Assembly: GCF_007004065.1 (NCBI RefSeq)
Contig: NZ_VFSV01000009.1
Location: 79,249-143,248, forward strand
Direction of reading: 5' to 3'
From: Palleronia caenipelagi
GTDB taxonomy: Bacteria; Pseudomonadota; Alphaproteobacteria; Rhodobacterales; Rhodobacteraceae
Length of the DNA: 64,000 nt
The notes below the pieces were generated by a model. That model worked only from the letters and a program-made list of their open reading frames with translations. It searched no databases and had not been told where the DNA came from. Made by a program: the position numbers and the translations under genes. Below, piece after piece: positions 54,092 to 61,902 of this stretch (position 1 is the first letter of the stretch; each line of letters begins with the position of its first letter).

Positions 54092-54861
54092 CCGCCCTGC
54101 GCTTGCCCTACCAGATCAGCAACCCGCTCTCGGGCTCTGCGGATATCCTCGACCGCATCCGCTCCACCTTTGGCGCGGATCTCGATGGCATCTACGCCCC
54201 CTCGGGCGCGCTGGCCTCGCAGGATGGCACCCGCCTAAAGCCGCTGATCCGCAAGGTCGACGCGTATGGCAACAGCGCGCCGCTTATCGCCACGGGCGGG
54301 ACCTTCTTCCCCACCCATTACGATCTGCCGACGCTGAACGACGTCCTGACCATCAACCAGCCCATGGCGAACCTGACCGACTACTCGGTGGGGCTGCTGA
54401 TCCACTGCTCGGAGGCGTTCCTGCGTCCGCTCGACGAAGACGGCAACATCGATGAGGACGCGCAATACACCTCGTCTGTCATCAACCCGCCCGCCATCAG
54501 CCTCTATGTGCGCAAGGGCCTCCACCACATGACGTTCTTCAGCGCCACGCCGTTCTTCTACGAGGACACCCTGACGCTGGCCGAACGGACGCGCCTGCGG
54601 ATCACCGAAGGCGGCTGGTACACCCTGCAGGCCACCCGCCGCGCCGACGGCACCGCGACGCTGAAGATCAACGACCGCGACCCGGTCAGCTTCTTCATCG
54701 GTGATGCGCCGCTCTCCAGCGACCCGATCACCATCAACGCCGCAAACGGGCGCTTCGCAGCCCTCCTGCTGACCGCCGGCGGTCTCGCCGACACCCCCGC
54801 CCGCGCCGCGCTCTGGGAGGAATACTGCCAGCACGCCAGAGATTTCCTGCCAGAAGGGTGA
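54088..54861 (+). CDS. Possible tail-associated carbohydrate-binding protein
   Basis: A 257-residue protein. The pattern GGWYTLQATRRADGTATLKI with neighbouring beta segments looks like a concanavalin/LamG-type fold, and the N-terminal half (YAPSGALASQDGTRLKPLIR) resembles fibre-associated proteins. No enzymatic motif was seen. The role as a receptor-binding accessory is inferred from place between fibre and lysis genes. Confidence 0.5.
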   Translation: MTALRLPYQISNPLSGSADILDRIRSTFGADLDGIYAPSGALASQDGTRLKPLIRKVDAYGNSAPLIATGGTFFPTHYDLPTLNDVLTINQPMANLTDYSVGLLIHCSEAFLRPLDEDGNIDEDAQYTSSVINPPAISLYVRKGLHHMTFFSATPFFYEDTLTLAERTRLRITEGGWYTLQATRRADGTATLKINDRDPVSFFIGDAPLSSDPITINAANGRFAALLLTAGGLADTPARAALWEEYCQHARDFLPEG

Positions 54862-54865
54862 GCCT

Positions 54866-55459
54866 ATGCCTGCCGGTGAACTGATCGCGACGTGGATCTC
54901 CTCGTCGCTTGTGTCTGTCTCGAAGCTGATCGCGGCTCTGAGTGCGATCTCGGCCTCGCTGTTCCTGATCGCGCGCCCGCATCTTGAAGGGTATCTGGTC
55001 GCGGTGATGGAGCGCGCCAATCACGAATTGGCCGAGCGCATCGAGGTGTTGTCGGATCAGGTTGGCGTGCTCGCCGATCGCGTCGAGCAGATGCAGCCCC
55101 GGGAGCTGGTGGATTTCCGGGGCAATCCGGTGCTCGCGTTGCCGGGGCCGTTCGCGCCGGGATCATCGGTGCCGTTGGTCTACGTGATGCGGAAGAACGC
55201 ACCCTGTGACGCGATCGTCACGGCGCAGTTCATCTCCTCACGCACCCTGCGGCTGGACCCCAGCCTGACCTACACGACCCCCGCCCAACGGGCGCCGGTC
55301 ACGGATGAATTCAGCGCGTTCACCGTCGAGGTTGCTCTTCCCGAGGACATGCGGGCGGGAGATTACAGCTATCTCCCGCAGATCGATCCCGTCGATTGCC
55401 CCGGCTTCTCCCGGTTCTCGGTGCCGCCGAGCCCCGTCTTTGAGGTTCGCGCGGAGTAA
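54866..55459 (+). CDS. Membrane-anchored protein with coiled coil
   Basis: A 197-residue protein with one hydrophobic helix near residues 17-37 (VSKLIAALSAISASLFLIAR), a coiled coil at about 50-75 (ELAERIEVLSDQVGVLADRV) and a beta-rich C-terminal domain. Two cysteines lie in the C-terminal part. It lies between tail and lysis genes. It may be a host-envelope or lysis-related protein; unknown. Confidence 0.6.
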   Translation: MPAGELIATWISSSLVSVSKLIAALSAISASLFLIARPHLEGYLVAVMERANHELAERIEVLSDQVGVLADRVEQMQPRELVDFRGNPVLALPGPFAPGSSVPLVYVMRKNAPCDAIVTAQFISSRTLRLDPSLTYTTPAQRAPVTDEFSAFTVEVALPEDMRAGDYSYLPQIDPVDCPGFSRFSVPPSPVFEVRAE

Positions 55460-55519
55460 GCGCCCCGCTGCGCCTCCGCATCTGACCCTCCCTCTTCGCT
55501 CTCAACATTGGAGATATCC

Positions 55520-56356
55520 ATGCAGATCGATGCTGCCTTCCTCGCCGCGATCCGGCGATCCAAACCGCCTGCCCATAACACGAGGCCCGTGCTCGCCGCT
55601 CTGGCGGCCCATGCCGTGGATATGGGCCTGCGCAAGCCGCGTCGGCTGGCGCACTTCCTGAGCCAGCTGGCGCACGAGTCGCAGGGCTTCATCTACGATC
55701 AGGAGATCTGGGGGCCGACGGCAGCGCAGCGCCGCTATGAAGGGCGCCTCGATCTGGGCAACACCCAGCCCGGCGATGGCAAGCGCTTCAAGGGGCGCGG
55801 TCCGATCCAGATAACCGGGCGTGGCAACTATCGCCGCTTCACCCTCTGGTGTTCGGCGCTGAACCCTCTGGCGCCTGACTTCGAGCGCGACCCGGATGCG
55901 GTGAACAGCGACCCGTGGGAGGGGCTCACGGCGATCTGGTATTGGGACACCGGCAACCCGACCGGGCGTTCGCTGAACCGCTACGCCGATGACAACGACA
56001 TCGAGATGGTCACGCGCCGGATCAACGGTGGCCTGAATGGCTATGAAGACCGGCTCGAGTGCTATGACCGCACCGCACTCCTGATGCTCGGGTTCCGTGC
56101 AGACGACGTGATCGGGTTCCAGCGCCACGCCGGGATCCGGGCGGACGGGCTGAGCGGCCCGCAGACCCGTGGCGCGCTCCATGCTGCGCTGTTGAACGCA
56201 GCCGATGTCACCTTCGCAGGCGAGACAACCCCCGAGCCCGATCTCGATCTCGATCTCGATCTCGATCTCGATCTGATCGCCCGGCTGCGCACCGATCTGG
56301 CCCAGATGGCCGAGCAGCTCGCCCACATCCGCGCAACCCTGGAGGACGCCGCATGA
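55520..56356 (+). CDS. Endolysin, GH19 chitinase-like with DL repeat
   Basis: A 278-residue lysozyme/chitinase family 19 protein. The catalytic pattern is SQLAHESQGFIYDQEIWG with the glutamate in HES; FKGRGPIQITGRGNY and WYWDT follow. A peptidoglycan-binding segment (GFQRHAGIRADGLSGPQTRG) comes after the catalytic domain, then a run of six Asp-Leu units and a coiled coil to the end. The start at 55,520 follows GGAG. It has no signal peptide, so it needs the holin-like protein. Confidence 0.9.
   Translation: MQIDAAFLAAIRRSKPPAHNTRPVLAALAAHAVDMGLRKPRRLAHFLSQLAHESQGFIYDQEIWGPTAAQRRYEGRLDLGNTQPGDGKRFKGRGPIQITGRGNYRRFTLWCSALNPLAPDFERDPDAVNSDPWEGLTAIWYWDTGNPTGRSLNRYADDNDIEMVTRRINGGLNGYEDRLECYDRTALLMLGFRADDVIGFQRHAGIRADGLSGPQTRGALHAALLNAADVTFAGETTPEPDLDLDLDLDLDLIARLRTDLAQMAEQLAHIRATLEDAA
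56240..56269 (+). repeat. Five exact GATCTC hexamers
   Basis: GATCTC is repeated five times and then a GATCTG copy follows. Each hexamer encodes Asp-Leu, so gain or loss of units by slippage keeps the frame of the endolysin gene. Confidence 0.95.
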
Positions 56357-56595
56357 CCCCGAACACCGACCTGCCCATCCTGAACCCGCTCAAAGCCCGC
56401 AGCACCGTGGCCGCTCTGGTCACTGTCGGGGCCATCGTCCTGCCCGAAGTCTTCGGCGATATCGATCCGGAGGCCGTAGGAGATACCGCCATGCAGCTGG
56501 CAGAGGCCGTCGCCAATATCGTCTCGATCGCGGGCATGGTCTGGTTCTGGTTCGAGCGCCGCGCGCCGCACCGCCGTCTGGGCTTTGGAAAATGA
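56353..56595 (+). CDS. Holin-like small membrane protein
   Basis: An 80-residue protein with two hydrophobic segments (TVAALVTVGAIVLPEVFG and EAVANIVSIAGMVWFWFE) and a basic C-terminus (RRAPHRRLGFGK). Its stop overlaps the spanin gene. The place between endolysin and spanins and the hairpin topology suggest a class II-type holin. Some related proteins are annotated as GTA-like TM proteins. Confidence 0.7.
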   Translation: MTPNTDLPILNPLKARSTVAALVTVGAIVLPEVFGDIDPEAVGDTAMQLAEAVANIVSIAGMVWFWFERRAPHRRLGFGK

Positions 56596-56819
56596 CCCGG
56601 ATCTACATCGCCGCAGGGCTTCTGACCCTGATCGCCGCCCTTGGCCTCACCGCCTACGGCTGGGGGCGGGCCGACAAGGGTGCCGCCATCCAGACCGACC
56701 GGGCCGCCCGGCAGATCGACGCCCTCCGGCACGCAAAGGAGATCGAAGATGAAATACGTGATCGCACTGATGATGCTCTTGTGGATGGCCTCCTGCGCCC
56801 CAAAGCCCGGCCTGAGTGA
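56592..56819 (+). CDS. Inner-membrane spanin (Rz-like)
   Basis: A 75-residue protein with an N-terminal membrane helix (IYIAAGLLTLIAALGLTAYG) followed by a helix with heptad-like charge (RAARQIDALRHAKEIEDEIR). It overlaps the next gene in another frame, like Rz/Rz1 in lambda. It spans the periplasm with its partner to fuse the membranes at lysis. Confidence 0.75.
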   Translation: MTRIYIAAGLLTLIAALGLTAYGWGRADKGAAIQTDRAARQIDALRHAKEIEDEIRDRTDDALVDGLLRPKARPE

Positions 56820-56955
56820 CGGCGACTTCTGCACGCTGGCAGAGCCACTACAGACCGACAGCGCGGATCTGGCGAGACGGATCGTCGCTGAGGATCGCGC
56901 GCTCGCGGTTGGGCTGAACCGGCACAATGGGTTAGTGGAGGGGTGTGGGCAGTAG
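56749..56955 (+). CDS. Outer-membrane spanin (Rz1-like lipoprotein)
   Basis: A 68-residue lipoprotein, MKYVIALMMLLWMASCAPKP, with lipobox WMASC and the lipidated cysteine at position 16. AAGGAG lies eight bases before the ATG. The first 71 bp overlap the Rz-like gene in another frame, which is the classic embedded arrangement. It anchors in the outer membrane. Confidence 0.75.
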   Translation: MKYVIALMMLLWMASCAPKPGLSDGDFCTLAEPLQTDSADLARRIVAEDRALAVGLNRHNGLVEGCGQ

Positions 56956-57310
56956 CAACACCGGGTGAACACGTCCCCGTCTGTTGCTGCATCCCTCGCA
57001 AGCGCCGCGAGTGTGCGGTCCGCTCAAGCCACAATTCACCCCTCATATGTAAGTTAGGCAGCAGTCTTTGTCTGGACTGCGGGCATCTCTGCCTGTCGCC
57101 GCAGCTTCTCAGTCGTCGCTTCGATCACCCACGCACGAGCAGGAGGGGGCGGGAAGCAGAAGTTCGCTGCAAGTGGAAGCCAATGTCTGCTTGTTCATGT
57201 TGCTCTCGTATCCAAGTGCAAAAACCCTGTGGAAACTGAATTCCTTTTTGCCTAGGCTTTCTTCTTGTAGATGACGCTCCCTCAACTTGTTCCAATTCGG
57301 AAGAATAAAG
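56956..57310. other. 355-bp gap between lysis and cargo genes
   Basis: No gene is credible here. The composition moves from GC-rich phage DNA to AT-richer DNA, which marks the junction of phage core and cargo. Promoter sequences for the DUF262-HEPN pair must lie here, but no clear -35/-10 pair was identified. Confidence 0.5.
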
Positions 57311-58483
57311 ATGACTGAAGATGCACTTCTTGAAACGGACATTAATGAGGACTTGGACGATCTAGAGCACGTCGACAACTGGGCGGACGGCGCAGCCCTA
57401 TGGTCGACTGACTGGACTGCCGAAACTGTGCTATCTCAACTTAACAGAGGCAACATTGATCTTAACCCTTCTTTCCAGCGACGTTCCGCGTGGTCGGAGA
57501 ACAAGCAGAGCTTGTTCGTGGAATCCTTGATACTTGGGCTCCCCATTCCACAGCTCATTTTGGCCGAGGACAAGCGTAAGAAGGGCTCTTATATTGTAAT
57601 TGATGGGAAGCAACGGCTTCTCGCAATTCGCAGGTTTGCATCAGAAGGGGATGAAAGCGACTTCAAGCCGCTAAAGCTGAAGGACTTGAATGAACGAAGC
57701 GACCTTAACAAAAAAATGTACAAAGATCTTCTCGATGATGAAGATCTTTCCGAGGATCTTGCTGCATTTCAAAATTCAAGCATCAGAACGATCGTCATTC
57801 GCAACTGGAAGAGTGAAGCATACCTTTGGGAAGTTTTCCTTCGGATCAATACGGGTAGCGTTCAACTTTCCCCCCAAGAATTGCGTCAGGCCTTGCATCC
57901 CGGTCCCTTTTCGAACTTCGTAGACGATGCTTCTGCCGAATCTATCGGTTTGCGGACAGCATTGAAGCTAAAAGAACCAGATTTTCGAATGAGGGATGCA
58001 GAAGTACTTCTACGATATTTAGCATACAAAAACTTTGCTTCGGAATACGCTGGAAATTTGAAACTGTTCCTTGACGACACAACTCTGCGATTCAATGAAT
58101 CTTGGGAGCAAAGTCAACAGATGCTCGAGGAACAAGTCCAAGCGATGGAGGACGCTTTTTCCTTTACTGAGGATGTTTTTGGAGGCGCGAACTACCTTCG
58201 AAAATGGAATGGCGAGAAATTTGAGCCACGGAAGAACCGAGCGGTTTTTGACATTATGTTACATTTCTTCGGCGACCCGAAATTGCGTGCTGCCTTGGAC
58301 GGAAAGAGTGGTGAGATCGTATCTGAGTTCAAACGTCTATGCGAGCAAGACCCAGATTTCTTGGCGTCGATCGAACGAACTACCAAAACCAACGAAGCGA
58401 ACAACAACCGATTCAATAAATGGGCCGAAGTACTTTCCCAGATTTCTGGATTAAACGTGCCGACAATTGATTTTGGAGTATGA
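57311..58483 (+). CDS. DUF262 domain protein (GmrS-like N-terminal type)
   Basis: A 390-residue protein. The DUF262 signature is visible: LNPSFQRRSAWSENKQSLFV (residues 51-70), LGLPIPQLIL, then YIVIDGKQRLLAIRRF (DGKQR at 98-102). The family belongs to ParB/Srx-like folds that bind or hydrolyse nucleotides; GmrSD uses it for modified-DNA restriction. There is no DUF1524 nuclease half here, so the HEPN protein next door is the likely effector. The start at 57,311 follows GGAAGAATAAAG. AT-rich codons suggest recent transfer. Confidence 0.85.
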   Translation: MTEDALLETDINEDLDDLEHVDNWADGAALWSTDWTAETVLSQLNRGNIDLNPSFQRRSAWSENKQSLFVESLILGLPIPQLILAEDKRKKGSYIVIDGKQRLLAIRRFASEGDESDFKPLKLKDLNERSDLNKKMYKDLLDDEDLSEDLAAFQNSSIRTIVIRNWKSEAYLWEVFLRINTGSVQLSPQELRQALHPGPFSNFVDDASAESIGLRTALKLKEPDFRMRDAEVLLRYLAYKNFASEYAGNLKLFLDDTTLRFNESWEQSQQMLEEQVQAMEDAFSFTEDVFGGANYLRKWNGEKFEPRKNRAVFDIMLHFFGDPKLRAALDGKSGEIVSEFKRLCEQDPDFLASIERTTKTNEANNNRFNKWAEVLSQISGLNVPTIDFGV

Positions 58484-58484
58484 T

Positions 58485-59102
58485 TTGCCCTCAAGAGAAT
58501 ACGGTACGCTCAAGAAGAATATTGGTAGTCTTAGGGGCCAATTCCTCAATTTTCAGAGGCGTTTAGATGGAAGGTACTCGGTCCACGAGCTAACCCAATG
58601 CCGTGCATTCATTACGTTCTGCCATGCGGAAGTGGAAATCTACCTTGAATCAATAGCGAGCAAAATTGTTAACTCTGCGGAGAAACACTGGCGTCAGCAC
58701 GGACGTGTAACCAATGCTGTTGCTGCGATGCTGGCGTACCGGTCTCAAAAACAACCAACCCTACCCGAAAACCCCACTGAGCAATCAAGCAAGAGCAAAT
58801 TCGAAACTCTTGTGTATAATGCTATCTCCGCTCAACGGTCAGTCATAAAGGGCAATCATGGAATAAAGCCTAAGAACATATCTGATTTATATCTGCCAAT
58901 TGGAATGGCCCCCAATCAATTCGATGAAGCGCTATTGATCCAGCTGAAAAACCTCGGGGAACGGCGGGGTGACCATGTTCACCAAAATTCCCAAGTATCT
59001 TTGCCAAAGGTGCGCGATCCATTTTCTGATGAATTACAAGACATTGAGTTCCTAGTCCGAGAAATTGAAGCGTTCGATCTTTTGGCTTCAGGACTCAAGT
59101 GA
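58485..59102 (+). CDS. HEPN-like putative RNase paired with DUF262
   Basis: A 205-residue helical protein. The first part (LTQCRAFITFCHAEVEIYLE) fits HEPN families such as the RiboL-PSP or MAE_28990 types. The R-x4-6-H motif is ERRGDHVH (Arg160 or 161, His166), the RNase active site in this superfamily. Its gene overlaps or abuts the DUF262 stop. The start is uncertain: TTG 58,485 with TTGGAG upstream is preferred, and TTG 58,467 is an alternative. An abortive-infection toxin with DUF262 as sensor is likely but inferred. Confidence 0.72.
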   Translation: MPSREYGTLKKNIGSLRGQFLNFQRRLDGRYSVHELTQCRAFITFCHAEVEIYLESIASKIVNSAEKHWRQHGRVTNAVAAMLAYRSQKQPTLPENPTEQSSKSKFETLVYNAISAQRSVIKGNHGIKPKNISDLYLPIGMAPNQFDEALLIQLKNLGERRGDHVHQNSQVSLPKVRDPFSDELQDIEFLVREIEAFDLLASGLK

Positions 59103-59300
59103 GCGTTGGGTCTGGGTTCGCCCCGCACGGCGGCTAAGGCATCTCGATCGATCGTCCAACGGTGGGTAATGGGATGTTGCGACGCAGCGGACCGCGCGCA
59201 TGTGAATGTCTTGAGGGCCGAGTGCAACGCGAGCGACCGACGCTCGCAGCGCGATCACGCCGCGCCACCGCGAAATTCGGCGGTGAGCCCGAAATACCGT

Positions 59301-60314
59301 TCACGTGCTGCAAAACACGTTGAAAAACGTCTGCAATTTCTCTTTGCCACCGTCAGTCGAAACAGCTGAAATCCCGAGGAACGTCGGTGACTCATCGCAG
59401 AACCTGATCTGCACGCCGAAACTCTCTGAAAAAGCTATTGTACGAGCCTCATCCTCCGTAAGTCGCGCGAGTACATTTGTATAATTACCGTTCACTTGGC
59501 GCTCGCATCGCTCCGAAATGTCAATTCGGATATCCTCTTCGTTCACAACTATCTCGACCAATCCGAGGTTCGTTAGTTCATGTTCTCTGCCCTGGGACTC
59601 GATAAAGGCCCAGAACATGAAGCCTGCTCCTTTTGCGTAGCAGAGCATGACTTTGTGGTGTCCATAAAGCGAGTCACGCTCGCCCCTGACATACATGATG
59701 TTATTGCGCGCGTGGACAGTCCATTCGGCTTCGGTGACACCATCGGTGATGACCTTGAGTGCGCGAAGCTTTTCTTCATCCACCGTGTCAATTTCTGTAC
59801 TGGATGTGGAAGATGAAAGCTCTAGGAAGCCGGTCGACACGCCCATGTCATGAACGTAGCTCGCTATTCTCGCCGAGAGTACTTGTGATCTGGCCACGTC
59901 ATCTGGTGAGGGATTCCTGAACGAGAATCGGTGTACCCCAAACGTCGATCCATTCGGACGGTAGCGCAGTCGTCCACCGAGGTACACGAGCGTAGCTGCG
60001 CTAGCACAAATGCCATTGATGTGCTTGCGAGGTATGATATGAGAATCGCCTTGGTCGTGGTCCAAGACATACGATCCCACAGATGTTGAAAACCAGTGGT
60101 CGCGAATAAGGCGACCGATGCCAATTGCCGCTTCAACGTCGCCGCCCGCCGAGTCGATGTACACCGTCAAACGGGGCGGAGGCATGGTCCTAATCAGGAA
60201 CTCGCGGAACCGAGCATCGTCACCTGCCTCAATTCTTCCGATCGCATTGATGCAACAAAAGCCCCCAAATAGCTGCTCAACGTCAGTCTGAGGCTCCATA
60301 AAATGAAAATCCAT
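59301..60314 (-). CDS. Stand-alone ClpP-like serine protease
   Basis: A 337-residue protein of the ClpP/crotonase-like fold (COG3904-like). YIDSAGGDVEAAIGIGRLIR (residues 52-71) is the substrate strand, ICASAATLVYLGG carries nucleophile Ser105, and FGVHRF has His128. No signal peptide is seen, so it is cytoplasmic. A C-terminal domain of about 130 residues (GHHKVMLCYAKGAGFMFWAF onward) is unlike ClpP. It is unrelated by place to the prohead protease of this prophage. It may be a defence protease; substrate unknown. Confidence 0.78.
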   Translation of the reverse strand: MDFHFMEPQTDVEQLFGGFCCINAIGRIEAGDDARFREFLIRTMPPPRLTVYIDSAGGDVEAAIGIGRLIRDHWFSTSVGSYVLDHDQGDSHIIPRKHINGICASAATLVYLGGRLRYRPNGSTFGVHRFSFRNPSPDDVARSQVLSARIASYVHDMGVSTGFLELSSSTSSTEIDTVDEEKLRALKVITDGVTEAEWTVHARNNIMYVRGERDSLYGHHKVMLCYAKGAGFMFWAFIESQGREHELTNLGLVEIVVNEEDIRIDISERCERQVNGNYTNVLARLTEDEARTIAFSESFGVQIRFCDESPTFLGISAVSTDGGKEKLQTFFNVFCST

Positions 60315-60592
60315 TCACCGCTCCGCGAGAGTTCCCGAGCTAAAGACAGTATCTAACAAGGGTGGCCGCGCGCAACATCGAGTTCGCTATCATCTCGAAG
60401 CGCCAACTGCAGCCATTGGGGCGTCTGCATCGAATTCACACTTTGTCCGGCACGCCCTCAGTTCGCCGCACCCTCGATTTCGCGCCAGCGTCGAATGGCC
60501 GGTCTGGTGAAGCTGCACCGCAGCGCTTGACTACTCCGGCAATGGCCGTAATGGGCCGAGACCGACGGTGGGCCGATCGGTGGCCTTGCCCA
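60315..60592. other. Gap without gene between protease and HNH gene
   Basis: 278 bp of non-coding DNA of mixed composition lies upstream of the ClpP-like gene and probably holds its promoter. Nothing else was recognised. Confidence 0.4.
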
Positions 60593-61324
60593 CTATACGT
60601 CTTGATTGATGGAAGCAGACAGTTGCTCTATCGTCCACCAAGGTCGTGCCGCGTGGATCATGCGGTGGCAGTTCGCACAGAGCAGGACCAAGTCGCACAT
60701 TTTTGTTGTTTCACCGGACTTTAGTTCGGAGACTGGTTTGGTGTGATGGCACTCGATAAACCCATCGCCGCGCTCGCCGTAAGTCTTCACAAAGTCAAAA
60801 CCACATGCTTCACAGCATAAATTCCCATGCATCTTCAAGAAGGACGCTTTCTTCCGTTTGATAATGGCTGTGCTGCGCTCGCGATAGCGGTGCAGTCGCG
60901 TAAGTAACTTCCCCTCGCGTGCCTCCATCGTATCATCATCGGTCAGGCCAGGTGTGTCGTCTACCATCCCCGTGCTTGCCACGTTCAAGATGTTCGCGAC
61001 CACCTTCTTCAGAGTATCTGGGTCGTCCGCGAACTCATCCCAAACGACTTGTTCCAGCTTATTGCCCTGGGGCAGGCCCTTCGTGTGGTGTTGTGGATCG
61101 TGTGACCGAAAGTTCAGCAACTTCATCGAGACACCGGAAGAATTCCTGAATGTGTCAGATCCGGTCAGACCCAGAGCCTTGGCGACCCTGCTAATTTTGG
61201 AGGCCAGTTCAAGAACGCCTGAACCAGTTGGAGAAAAATAGTCATCCCGATTGTCGAGATAATAGTCTAAAGCTACGAGATGCTCGTCTCGAGTCCAATT
61301 GGGATTGCGCTTTTTCTCTTTCAT
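60593..61324 (-). CDS. HNH endonuclease, McrA-like
   Basis: A 243-residue protein. The N-terminal domain (RDEHLVALDYYLDNRDDYFS) is typical of a class of restriction-like HNH proteins. The C-terminal HNH site is CCEACGF (C171, C174), ECHHTKPVSEL (H193-H194) and VLLCANCHRMIH (C216, C219, H220, H224). Such proteins cut modified or foreign DNA. It is preceded by a 60-residue gene 18 bp upstream. Its substrate is unknown. Confidence 0.85.
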   Translation of the reverse strand: MKEKKRNPNWTRDEHLVALDYYLDNRDDYFSPTGSGVLELASKISRVAKALGLTGSDTFRNSSGVSMKLLNFRSHDPQHHTKGLPQGNKLEQVVWDEFADDPDTLKKVVANILNVASTGMVDDTPGLTDDDTMEAREGKLLTRLHRYRERSTAIIKRKKASFLKMHGNLCCEACGFDFVKTYGERGDGFIECHHTKPVSELKSGETTKMCDLVLLCANCHRMIHAARPWWTIEQLSASINQDV

Positions 61325-61342
61325 GCCAAAAGGTTTAGCCGG

Positions 61343-61525
61343 TCAACGCCGCTCCCACCATATATTTCCGTCGAAAGTCCACTCAAAATCATCAGGTAAT
61401 GGATAAAGGTTGGTCTCCGGATGGCCAATCAAAGCGAATGCCTCGGTTGTGTTCCCCGCCCGTACCAAGCCCTTCTGCTGGTTCGGCGTCTCCAAGTCAG
61501 CTGCGATGTAAAATGCCCAAAACAT
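61343..61525 (-). CDS. 60-residue protein upstream of HNH gene
   Basis: A short protein: MFWAFYIAADLETPNQQKGL onward, ending FDGNIWWERR. It looks like a compact folded domain with many aromatic residues. Spacing to the HNH gene is only 18 bp, so they are probably co-transcribed. It may be a regulator or partner; unknown. Confidence 0.55.
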   Translation of the reverse strand: MFWAFYIAADLETPNQQKGLVRAGNTTEAFALIGHPETNLYPLPDDFEWTFDGNIWWERR

Positions 61526-61902
61526 TCTTAGGTTCTCTCACACTGTTGATTAACGACAAATAAATTTATGTATCGTCGAACACGTAAATCTCACCCAAGT
61601 TTTGCCCTTTGCAGATCTAATAAGTTGCGGAACGCGCTACATAACTAGGATCCGCGCTCAAGGTTATCTTCCGCTCTCGAGACAATCGGCTGAAAAAAAC
61701 TGCTGCACACTGGACCGATTGGCTAGAAATGCTCGCGGCTTCGCTGTGCACTAAGGTGACGCTTAGCGCCTCTTTAGGGCCGGGATCGACGGCGCGTCGA
61801 TTGATGGCCCAGCCCGCACTGCCGAGCCACCACGTAACTCTGGCGCGCAATTGGGAAACGTCTCCCCATCGAAGCCATTTTTCGGGCCGCGCCCTAGGGA
61901 AG
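61526..61902. other. 377-bp gap without a supported gene
   Basis: Short frames occur on both strands (61,617-61,850 and 61,729-61,911) but read like noise. The first 90 bases are AT-rich and may hold the promoter for the 60-residue and HNH genes. Confidence 0.45.
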
